54,322 nt of DNA from Chitinophagaceae bacterium (GTDB lineage: Bacteria > Bacteroidota > Bacteroidia > Chitinophagales > Chitinophagaceae): the NCBI GenBank assembly GCA_004173355.1, contig SEAD01000016.1:1-54322 (forward strand), written 5' to 3'. Each line of letters opens with the position of its first letter. Position 1 is the first letter of the stretch. The notes below the pieces were generated by a model that was not told the DNA's origin, did not search any database, and saw only the letters and a list, made by a program, of their open reading frames with translations. Position numbers and translations under genes: made by a program. This document shows, piece by piece, positions 42,667 to 50,602 of this stretch.

Positions 42667-44040
42667 ATGCTTAAGTTATCAGGTTGGGACGATACTATTG
42701 TAGCGCTGGCCACCCCTCCTGGTATCGGGGCCATCGGGGTATTGAGATTGAGCGGCAAAGAAGCAGTTCATATTGCCGACCGGCTGTTCCCGTCGAAAGA
42801 CCTGGCGGCCCAACCCACCCATACCCTTCATGTAGGTTACCTGAAACAGGATGACCGGGTGCTCGATGAAGTGGTGGTTTCGCTGTTCCATGGCCCAAAA
42901 TCGTACACCGGGGAAAATGTGGTGGAAATCAGCTGTCACGGTTCGCCCTATATCCACCAGCAGGTGCTGGATGCCTGTATCTCACAGGGCGCGCGGCTGG
43001 CCAAACCAGGAGAATTTACCCAGCGCGCATTTCTCAATGGCAAAATGGATCTCGCGCAGGCAGAGGCCGTGGCAGATATTATCTCCTCCAATACAGAAGC
43101 ATCCCTCCGGACCGCACTCAATACGATGCGAGGTGGCTTTTCAGCCCGTTTACGCGAGCTTCGTGAACAGCTAATCAAATTCTCCGCACTGATTGAACTC
43201 GAGCTGGATTTCGCCACAGAGGACGTTGAGTTTGCAGACCGTTCCGCCTTTTATATCCTGATCGGGCAGCTCCGGGAATCAACTGGACAACTCATGCAGT
43301 CGTTCCACCTCGGAAACGTGATCAAAAACGGGGTCAGCGTGGCCATCATCGGCAAACCCAACGCGGGCAAATCCACACTGCTGAATGTGTTGCTGAATGA
43401 AAACCGGGCAATCGTGAGCGATATTCCCGGAACCACCAGGGATACAATCGAAGAAGTACTGAATATCGAAGGGATCCTGTTCCGCCTGATCGATACAGCC
43501 GGTATCCGTGAACACAGCAGTGACCTCATTGAACATGCAGGTATCGAACGCAGCCGGGAGAAGATGAAGGAGGCAGACCTCGTATTGTTCCTCTTCGATG
43601 CGGCCGATCCGCTGGAGGAAATCCTGGCCATGAAAAATGAAATCGAAAACGCTGGATTGAAATACTTGATGGTTGCCAACAAAGTTGACCGGTACAATGA
43701 GGGGATGAAGAAGTTTGAAGGCCTGGGAGGCATCACGTTTATCTCCGCAAAAAACAACCAGCAGGTCAATGAGCTCAGGGATGCAATGACGGCTGCGGTG
43801 CTGGATGGCCAGGTGAATACCGAAAGTACCATTGTCACCAATGCACGACACTACCATGCGTTGAAGGAAGCCGCAATTTCGATTGATGAAATAAAAGCCG
43901 GGCTAGACAACGGACTTCCCGGGGACCTGCTCGCGCTGGATATCCGCCGCTGCCTGCACTATCTCTCCGAGATCACCGGTGATATTTCGAATGAGGATAC
44001 CCTGGATTATATTTTCAGCAAATTCTGTATCGGGAAATAG
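42667..44040 (+). CDS. mnmE: tRNA modification GTPase MnmE
   Basis: With MnmG it makes the (carboxymethyl)aminomethyl group at U34 of several tRNAs. 457 residues from the ATG at 42667; the frame is open to 42571 but the family begins with DTIVALATPPGIGAIGVLR. N-terminal folate-binding domain (about 1-120), helical domain, G domain with P-loop GKPNAGKST (229-237), GTTRDTIEE, DTAGIR and NKVD. C-terminal catalytic cysteine in FCIGK, the last four residues. Complete. Terminator 18 bases after the stop. Confidence 0.97.
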   Translation: MLKLSGWDDTIVALATPPGIGAIGVLRLSGKEAVHIADRLFPSKDLAAQPTHTLHVGYLKQDDRVLDEVVVSLFHGPKSYTGENVVEISCHGSPYIHQQVLDACISQGARLAKPGEFTQRAFLNGKMDLAQAEAVADIISSNTEASLRTALNTMRGGFSARLRELREQLIKFSALIELELDFATEDVEFADRSAFYILIGQLRESTGQLMQSFHLGNVIKNGVSVAIIGKPNAGKSTLLNVLLNENRAIVSDIPGTTRDTIEEVLNIEGILFRLIDTAGIREHSSDLIEHAGIERSREKMKEADLVLFLFDAADPLEEILAMKNEIENAGLKYLMVANKVDRYNEGMKKFEGLGGITFISAKNNQQVNELRDAMTAAVLDGQVNTESTIVTNARHYHALKEAAISIDEIKAGLDNGLPGDLLALDIRRCLHYLSEITGDISNEDTLDYIFSKFCIGK

Positions 44041-44058
44041 GCCTGACTGCCGTAAATG

Positions 44059-44104
44059 AAGATGCCTCCGGAAAACGCTGACTTTCCGGAGGCATCTTTT
44101 TTTT
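44059..44104 (+). terminator. Rho-independent terminator of mnmE
   Basis: Perfect 16-base stem AAGATGCCTCCGGAAA (44059-44074) and TTTCCGGAGGCATCTT (44083-44098), with T's to 44104. The left arm starts with A's, so it may also stop the convergent minus-strand gene. Confidence 0.9.
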
Positions 44105-44118
44105 GGAAGGAGCTGACC

Positions 44119-44694
44119 TTAGTCGGTCAATCCGAGATAGGCTTTTACTGCCGTGTAATCAGACCAGTCAACTGCTGTGGACGATCTTGCAGTGGTGCCG
44201 CCTGGCACAATCATATAACGGTATTGCTGGTATTTATTACCACCCGATGAAACGGTACTCAGGTCGGCATTGGAATACAATTCAATTGTCTGGGTGTAAG
44301 CCACCATCTGGATGTACAGGCCGGAGTTAAGGCTGCTGTAGGGTAAGGCAAGAATGACGGGATCTGCTGCCGTATTGGAATTGATGTATGCTTTTACATC
44401 CGCGGATGCCAGCAGGGCTGTGGTCAGCTTCGGTGCATCGATAATTGCGTAATACCCAACAGTGTCAATGCCACCGTTTCCAAGGTGGATAGTATCAGGC
44501 TTGTAGGACACGTCCAGCCAGGCTGAATAAATCACATTGCTCGTTCCGGGAGGTCCAGCGGGTCCTGCAGGTCCGGCGGGTCCGGTGGCTCCATCAGCAC
44601 CAGTTGAACCATCCTTACTGCAGGATGCCATAAGCACAACAAAAAAAAGTCCTGACAACAGGACCAGCGGGGAAAGGAGGTTTCGTCTTTTCAT
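44119..44694 (-). CDS. Collagen-like lipoprotein
   Basis: 191 residues from the ATG at 44694 (MKRRNLLSPLVLL; the frame extends to 44730). Signal peptide with lipobox M-A-S-C25. Directly after it, residues 29-49 are seven G-x-y triplets (GSTGADGATGPAGPAGPAGP, then GPPG), a short collagen-like stalk. The C-terminal 140 residues are probably a beta-rich globular domain, containing YSAWLDVSYKPD and QYRYMIVPGGTTA. A surface-exposed, stalked lipoprotein is the likely picture; function unknown. Converges on mnmE. Confidence 0.8.
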   Translation of the reverse strand: MKRRNLLSPLVLLSGLFFVVLMASCSKDGSTGADGATGPAGPAGPAGPPGTSNVIYSAWLDVSYKPDTIHLGNGGIDTVGYYAIIDAPKLTTALLASADVKAYINSNTAADPVILALPYSSLNSGLYIQMVAYTQTIELYSNADLSTVSSGGNKYQQYRYMIVPGGTTARSSTAVDWSDYTAVKAYLGLTD

Positions 44695-44841
44695 TTTGGA
44701 ATTAATGTTTGAGGGTATGATGTATTTCACACCTGATTCTTTTGGATTACCAAAGTAAACATTCTTTTCAGGAATTCAAATTGCATCACACGGATACCAG
44801 CGGGCAGCAGGGGTTACAGAAAGTTGACCGGTCCCGTGTTG

Positions 44842-46755
44842 TCAGAGTTTACGTATGCTGATATTGCTGACATGGTAGAGGTTTTTTTCATTCACTACCA
44901 GCGAAAAACCTTTTAACCGCATATCGGCATTGTAGGAGGTGTTGCATTCGTAAATGACTTTGTTGCCGGAAACAAAACTGATGGTGCTTCCTGTTTTGCG
45001 AAGTTTAACCGTGGACTGGTTGACGGGCGCGCTGCCTTTGAAGTCCGGAAGGGAGTAATAATTTTTCATCGTGCAGCCTGCGTTGCCGAAGTTGAACATT
45101 ACCCATCCTTCTGCATCTTTCCGGTTCATATCCCCGGGTGAAATATCAAACGTAAATTTTTTTTCACCGGCACTTGTCATGAAAGGGAGTTCGATCACGA
45201 TACCCGGCGTACCCCATGGCACATCCCCTTTCCGCACCAGCAGGTCCATACTGAATTCAAAGTCGTCTTTCAGGTCCAGTGCCAGCTGTTTCGGAGTTGC
45301 CTTTTTCTGCAGCTTCAGCCATTTTCCTTTTACCCCATCCACTTCCCCGACACTTACGCCATCACCCGAATGGTTTTTTTCGGTGGTCCAGTTTTTCGGC
45401 GAGCCACCTGTGGCCACCGAAGAGAAGTCTTCAAAAAACAAAACCGATTTATCGGCCGTTAGCCTTTTTGCATTATCGGAAAGGGCAGTGGAGGCCTGGT
45501 TGTTTTGTTTTTCCTCCTGTGTGGCAAAAGGCACAACAGTATATGCCTGCGTTGTTTTATTTTCAAAATAATAATTGTAGAGGTAATCGTAATTGAACCG
45601 GCTGGTGAAATTATCCATCAGGTCGGAGCAGCCTCCGAAGCTCTCGTCCAGGGCACCCTGGATCGTACACACGATCCATTGCGGGCCACCAGTCGCGCAG
45701 GCCTGTTTCGCCTCTTTTTTCAGGTGCAGTAAAGGGAAAGCCGTTTCCACCCAACCGTTTTTGCCCTGTTTTACAGGCTGTGTACCGATCCAGGTTATTT
45801 CCTTTGCCTCCTCGATACCGGCGAGATCGAGACAGTCAATATCATTGTTGACATCGGTGAAATAGACATAATCGCCGAGCCGGTTTTTATAATTGTTTTT
45901 CAGGATCCGTATTCCCCGCTGTGCGTTCTCCAGCAGGTTGGTGGACCGGATGTTCATATTCATCGCGATCTTGTACATCGTGGGAAGTTGCTTTTCCAGA
46001 CGGGCAATATATTCACCCATGGTGACCTGTTCAAAGGGTAGTGGCTTACCGTCGCGGGTCAATACAACCACGTACAGGTTGGCGTCGGGTCGCAGGTAAT
46101 GATCAAATTTTTTCAGGTTGGGACTATTGGTAAAGTCACGGTATTGTGCCATCTGGTCCCTCCAGTCTTTCTCATACTGCCCTTTCATCCCGATAGTATA
46201 ACGCGGCTGGATACAATAGTAGTCCTCAGGGGAAGAGAGGTATGCCATCTGCCGGCTGATCAGTTCCACGTTATTGGCCATTACATTCCAGGTGGTGTAA
46301 CACCAGTTGCCTGGCATCGGAAAGAATTTATGTTTGCTGTTTCTGACCAGGCATTTATGCAAACGCGCAAATGCCCCGTAGGTATTGGGCAGTGCGCGTT
46401 TATTATCCTTTTCTGCTTCATTGTATTCATATGACCGGTTGCCAATGGGTAATGCCGGCACAGGTGCCAGTATACTCGGAATCATTTCGCCCAGCAGTCC
46501 TTTCGGGCTATACGTCCGCTGCCAGTCAGTCACCAGTTTCTGTGTAAATGCACCTTGCACTGCCGGATAGGTCCAGCCATTTTTCACCACCGCTCCTGGC
46601 GCCAGTTTGTATTGTATGGTTTCCAGCCATCCGACCTGCACGTCTTCGAGGTCTTTGGAGTCGTACCAGCCTTTTTCATTGGTTGGCTGGGCGAATGAAC
46701 TGGTTACACTGGCCGTCAGGAGCAGGCAGGCCAGGAACGGGGCAACTTTGAGCAT
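44842..46755 (-). CDS. Large secreted protein of unknown function
   Basis: 637 residues with signal peptide 1-22 (MLKVAPFLACLLLTASVTSSFA, then Q). The N-terminal 430 residues contain many aromatics and scattered cysteines (NWCYTTWNVMANN, CIQPRYTIG, QWIVCTIQG) and match no family I know. A C-terminal domain at about 440-637 looks like a concanavalin/LamG-type beta sandwich (SVLFFEDFSSVATGGSPKNW to GFSLVVNEKNLYHVSNISI). A sugar-binding or enzyme role is possible but unproven. A one-mismatch -7 box (TAAGTTTA on the minus strand, 46779-46786) precedes the start by 24 bases. Confidence 0.75.
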   Translation of the reverse strand: MLKVAPFLACLLLTASVTSSFAQPTNEKGWYDSKDLEDVQVGWLETIQYKLAPGAVVKNGWTYPAVQGAFTQKLVTDWQRTYSPKGLLGEMIPSILAPVPALPIGNRSYEYNEAEKDNKRALPNTYGAFARLHKCLVRNSKHKFFPMPGNWCYTTWNVMANNVELISRQMAYLSSPEDYYCIQPRYTIGMKGQYEKDWRDQMAQYRDFTNSPNLKKFDHYLRPDANLYVVVLTRDGKPLPFEQVTMGEYIARLEKQLPTMYKIAMNMNIRSTNLLENAQRGIRILKNNYKNRLGDYVYFTDVNNDIDCLDLAGIEEAKEITWIGTQPVKQGKNGWVETAFPLLHLKKEAKQACATGGPQWIVCTIQGALDESFGGCSDLMDNFTSRFNYDYLYNYYFENKTTQAYTVVPFATQEEKQNNQASTALSDNAKRLTADKSVLFFEDFSSVATGGSPKNWTTEKNHSGDGVSVGEVDGVKGKWLKLQKKATPKQLALDLKDDFEFSMDLLVRKGDVPWGTPGIVIELPFMTSAGEKKFTFDISPGDMNRKDAEGWVMFNFGNAGCTMKNYYSLPDFKGSAPVNQSTVKLRKTGSTISFVSGNKVIYECNTSYNADMRLKGFSLVVNEKNLYHVSNISIRKL

Positions 46756-46958
46756 GGGACTGGAGTTTGACTAAGGGGTAAACTTATAGAAGATGGCCAG
46801 TGATGGGTATACCCGAAAACAGTGATTTTGATAAGGAAGGAACTGCGGGAGGCGGGGGTCGCCGCCGGGGCCTACTATAAATTGAGTATAGCAGGAAACC
46901 GCGGATAGGTTGAATTTGCGTCCGGTCAGTCGTAATCGCCATTTCAAAATCAAGCATC

Positions 46959-48008
46959 ATGAAAAAAATACCTGTCCTGTTCGCCGTGTACGTCACATTT
47001 TTCCTGAACCTTTCCTGCAGCAAGGATAAAAAAAGTATGCAACCGGATCCGGATGGGCGGACTGTCATCGCAGTCGGTTCGTTTGAGAATAATGCCGGGA
47101 TAACGGTGCCGGCCGTCTGGGTGAACGGTGTTCCGCAAACGCTTGGTTCGGTTGAAGGGGAAGCGTACGACCTGTTTGTTTCGGGATCGGATGTGTATGT
47201 AACCGGATATGAACTGACCGGTACCGGGAGCGACCGGGTTGCGAGGTTGTGGAAGAATGGCGTAGGCCAGACCCTGCCATCCGGTACCGGTTATGCTTCG
47301 GGTGAGCAGGTATATGTGGCAAACAACAAAGTGTATGTCCTGGGGTTTGATGATTTCAGTTACCGGACTGCTCTATGGGTCGACGGCGTTAAACAGGCAG
47401 TACCACTGCCCGCGCATCCATACAATGGGGGTAACCAGAACGTGGGACTGGCCGTAGACGGGACCGATATTTATACCTGCGGTGCAACCCGCAACGCCCG
47501 CGGTACGGCCAAGGCAACGCTGATGAGAGGTGGCGGCAGGATGGGCGTTGACACCCTGGCCAATACCGTATCGCATGCCGAGCGGATCTTTATTTCGGGG
47601 AAAGATGTGTATATGGTCGGACTGGAAGAAGAGGGCGTGTTGGTAAAACCACGACTCTGGAAGAACGGCCAGCGACAGGAACTGGACAACCTGCCTGCCC
47701 AGGGTTATATGCAATGTGTTGAAGTGGAAAACGGTAACGTGTATGTTGTGGCGGAAAACCGGTCAACACTCGCGGGTGACGAATTGATTTTATGGAAAAA
47801 CGGAAAAATCATTCACCGCATTCCCGGCGCCGGGAACCACCTGTCGGCAGATGGTATTTCGGTAATGGATGGAGACGTATATATCTGCGGCCATGAATCG
47901 ATCAGGACGACGGGCGAAAACCAGATCCGCATCTGGAAAAACGGGGCGGTCCAGGAGATATCGCCGGGTGGAGGTCTTGCCGTGCTGACAAACCTGGTGG
48001 TGAAGTAA
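46959..48008 (+). CDS. Lipoprotein with repeated WKNG-type blades
   Basis: 349 residues; signal peptide MKKIPVLFAVYVTFFLNLS with cysteine at residue 20 (a relaxed lipobox, N-L-S-C). The mature part is built of repeated units of about 45-50 residues, each with a strand VYVTGYE / VYVLGFD / IYTCGAT / VYMVGLE / VYVVAEN / VYICGHE, then LWKNG or LWVDG and a short strand. Six to seven units suggest a beta-propeller (inference). Ligand unknown. The start is the first ATG after a 203-base gap that holds a small CTATA...TATAG repeat (46875-46891). Confidence 0.78.
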   Translation: MKKIPVLFAVYVTFFLNLSCSKDKKSMQPDPDGRTVIAVGSFENNAGITVPAVWVNGVPQTLGSVEGEAYDLFVSGSDVYVTGYELTGTGSDRVARLWKNGVGQTLPSGTGYASGEQVYVANNKVYVLGFDDFSYRTALWVDGVKQAVPLPAHPYNGGNQNVGLAVDGTDIYTCGATRNARGTAKATLMRGGGRMGVDTLANTVSHAERIFISGKDVYMVGLEEEGVLVKPRLWKNGQRQELDNLPAQGYMQCVEVENGNVYVVAENRSTLAGDELILWKNGKIIHRIPGAGNHLSADGISVMDGDVYICGHESIRTTGENQIRIWKNGAVQEISPGGGLAVLTNLVVK

Positions 48009-48119
48009 AACCAGATCCATGTCGAATTAATACCGTGCCGATAGAAAAAAGGTTATTTTGTCCTTTATATCCACCCCGGTCCAATTAATTCAACACCGGT
48101 TTCCCCCAAGTTTATTTTT

Positions 48120-49595
48120 ATGCCAGTCAGTGTTACCCGAAAGAATGTCCAGTTTGAACCGGACGCAAGCCGAGTGATCAGCCGTTTTTTTTACCCAAGT
48201 GATTCGCGCGCGACCGACCTCATTAAACGCATACTGGCGCTCCCCGAAAAAGAACAGCAGGAAGCACTGACCCAGGTGCTGAGGGATTATTCTAAAAGGC
48301 ATCGCAGTATTTCAAGGATTTTTGAAAAACACTTTGGAAAGCTCAGCAGATTACTGGAGCAGCTCGGAATCGATCCCCATTCACTCAGCATCGCACAAAA
48401 GGGTTTGATCGGTGCTTATTTCACCATGGAGTACTCCATCGAGGCAGCTGCGTTTTTTAATCCCAGTATCATGCAGGACCCCGACCAGACGGGTCTTGCA
48501 GAGGGCGAGACAAGGGTCATTCTCAGTTTCCGCGCCACTGGTGAGGGACATATTTCCTCTGTAGTGTTCCGGTCGGGCATTATTGACAGCAACAACGATA
48601 TCCAGATTGAACCCCCGGGTAAGATGCTGGAATCGCCGGAGCAGGTAAAAAACCACACCTACCATAAAACTTCTTTCCTCCGGAAACTGGAAGAAATGCA
48701 GACCTGGAACAGCAACGCATATTCCATCATGGGCGGGAAACTGACTGAAACTTTTACCTATGAAGAATTAAAGAGGTATGTTGAAGAAACGCGTGCCGTG
48801 GTGTCCGACGACCTGCAGAGCCAGGCATTACTGACAGAGATCATGTGGCTGGCTTCTTCCCATTATGAAATGGACTTCTCCGTAGATACGGCGATTTCGG
48901 AAAGGGTGATCTTCCCGATCGCCGACACCGAAATGAAGGGCATAGAAGATGCGCGGTTTGTCCGGTTTACGGGGGAGGATAATGAAGTGACATACTATGC
49001 AACCTATACTGCATTCGACGGCATAACCATCCTGCCAAAGCTCCTGATGACAAAAGACTTTTATCATTTCAAGGTAATGCCTGTCCATGGGGAGGTAGCG
49101 CAGAACAAGGGCATGGCGCTTTTCCCCCGCAAGATCAATGGAAAGTTTGCCATGCTTTGCCGGATTGATGGCGTGAATAATTATATCGCTTTCTCGGATA
49201 ATATCAATGTGTGGCGCGAAGCGAGTCTTCTCCAGACACCTGTTTTTCCGTGGGAGTTTGTGCAGATGGGTAATTGTGGATCACCCATCGAGACTTCTGA
49301 AGGTTGGCTGGTGATTACCCACGGCGTCGGCGCAATCAGGGAGTATGTGCTGGGTGTATCGCTGCTTGACCTGGAGAACCCCGCCCGTCAGATCGGGCGA
49401 TTGTCTGTACCATTACTCACACCCAACGCGCAGGAGCGGGAAGGTTATGTGCCGAACGTGGTCTATTCCTGTGGCTCCATGATCCATGGGGAGAACCTGG
49501 TGATCCCCTATGCGATGTCGGACTATGCATCCACCTATGCAACGGTTAACCTGGAAGAGCTGTTGGGGGAATTGAAAAAATCACCTGTGGGTTAG
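48120..49595 (+). CDS. Family GH130 glycoside phosphorylase/hydrolase
   Basis: 491 residues, no signal peptide, so cytosolic. Resembles GH130 beta-mannoside phosphorylases: conserved acid D277 in GIEDARFVRF, YYATYTAFDG, MALFPRKINGKF, GNCGSPIETSEGWLVITHGV, PNVVYSCGSMIHGENLVIPY, and MSDYASTYATVNLEELL at the end. An N-terminal helical extension of about 110 residues (with FEKHFGKLSRLLEQLGID) sits before the five-bladed catalytic domain. GH130 enzymes cleave or form beta-mannosidic bonds, usually by phosphorolysis; the substrate here is not shown. A -7-like TATTTTTA overlaps the ATG. Its end overlaps the convergent GT4 gene by four bases. Confidence 0.85.
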   Translation: MPVSVTRKNVQFEPDASRVISRFFYPSDSRATDLIKRILALPEKEQQEALTQVLRDYSKRHRSISRIFEKHFGKLSRLLEQLGIDPHSLSIAQKGLIGAYFTMEYSIEAAAFFNPSIMQDPDQTGLAEGETRVILSFRATGEGHISSVVFRSGIIDSNNDIQIEPPGKMLESPEQVKNHTYHKTSFLRKLEEMQTWNSNAYSIMGGKLTETFTYEELKRYVEETRAVVSDDLQSQALLTEIMWLASSHYEMDFSVDTAISERVIFPIADTEMKGIEDARFVRFTGEDNEVTYYATYTAFDGITILPKLLMTKDFYHFKVMPVHGEVAQNKGMALFPRKINGKFAMLCRIDGVNNYIAFSDNINVWREASLLQTPVFPWEFVQMGNCGSPIETSEGWLVITHGVGAIREYVLGVSLLDLENPARQIGRLSVPLLTPNAQEREGYVPNVVYSCGSMIHGENLVIPYAMSDYASTYATVNLEELLGELKKSPVG

Positions 49596-50602
49596 GCAGA
49601 CAGGGCCTGTTTGTACAGACTGATATAATCATCTACCATTTTTTCTCTGGTAAACATCGACATGGCCCATTCCCGGCAATCGTTGCGGTTGATAGCCGCT
49701 ATCTGTGCTGCGGCGTCGGCAGCCTCGTCCATGTTGTTCGCGAGGAATCCTGTACGTCCATGCCTGATCAGTTCGGGCATCGAACCCCGTGCATAAGCTA
49801 TCACCGGTGTACCGCAAAACATCGACTCAGCTACACTCAGCCCAAAGGGCTCGTCAAATGAAATCAGGTGAAGTAAGGCAAGGGCATTACCCAGCAGTTT
49901 GTCACGTTCCTGGGGATCACAATTTCCCAGGTATACTACCCGGTCGTTATCGATATGCGGCCGCACCGCCGAATTGAAATATTCTGTGTCCTGTACCGGT
50001 CCCGCAATAATCAGTTTCCTGTTGCAGCGCCTTGCAAGCCCGATAGCTTCGGATGTTCCTTTCTCCGGGTGGATCCTGCCAAAGAACAGGAAGTAGTCAC
50101 CCGGCTCCCGCCGGAACGTGAACCCGCTGCTGTTTATCCCGTTGTACACCGTTCCCAGGTAGTCGAGATCGGGATGGCGGTTGGCATTGCTGATGGAAAC
50201 ATAATGGCTGCCCTGGTTGTATTTTTTGTAAACCGGTATTATTTTCTCCGATGAAAATCCGTGGATCGTGGTGATGACGGGGGTGTTGGTGAGCCGGGTA
50301 TACGTCAGGGGTAAAAAATCAAAATGGTTGTGGATGATATCGAAGTTGTCTGCAGCTTCAAACACCTGGCTGATATGAAGGCATTCATTTACTTTGGCAT
50401 CTGTGTCCGGATCTTCCGAATATCCGCGTTTGATGCAGGATTCCAGTTTTGCGGTCGTGATGGAGTCAGCAGTGGCGAACAGGGTGACGTCATGGCCCCT
50501 GGCCACCAGTTCTTCCGTGATATTGGAAGCTACCAGTTCCCAGGGACCGTACTGCCGCGGCGGTGTACGCCAGGAGATGGGTGCAAGTATGGCTATGCGC
50601 AT
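49592..50602 (-). CDS. Family GT4 glycosyltransferase
   Basis: 336 residues from the ATG at 50602 (a GTG codon precedes it in frame). GT-B fold retaining glycosyltransferase: N-terminal acceptor domain starting MRIAILAPISWRTPPR with GPWELVASNITEELVARGH, donor domain with FFGRIHPEKGTSEAI, and the E-x7-E motif EPFGLSVAE for the nucleotide-sugar phosphate and ribose. The TGA of the preceding gene overlaps its ATG as TGATG, so the two are translationally coupled. Converges on the GH130 gene. Donor sugar unknown. Confidence 0.88.
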   Translation of the reverse strand: MRIAILAPISWRTPPRQYGPWELVASNITEELVARGHDVTLFATADSITTAKLESCIKRGYSEDPDTDAKVNECLHISQVFEAADNFDIIHNHFDFLPLTYTRLTNTPVITTIHGFSSEKIIPVYKKYNQGSHYVSISNANRHPDLDYLGTVYNGINSSGFTFRREPGDYFLFFGRIHPEKGTSEAIGLARRCNRKLIIAGPVQDTEYFNSAVRPHIDNDRVVYLGNCDPQERDKLLGNALALLHLISFDEPFGLSVAESMFCGTPVIAYARGSMPELIRHGRTGFLANNMDEAADAAAQIAAINRNDCREWAMSMFTREKMVDDYISLYKQALSA

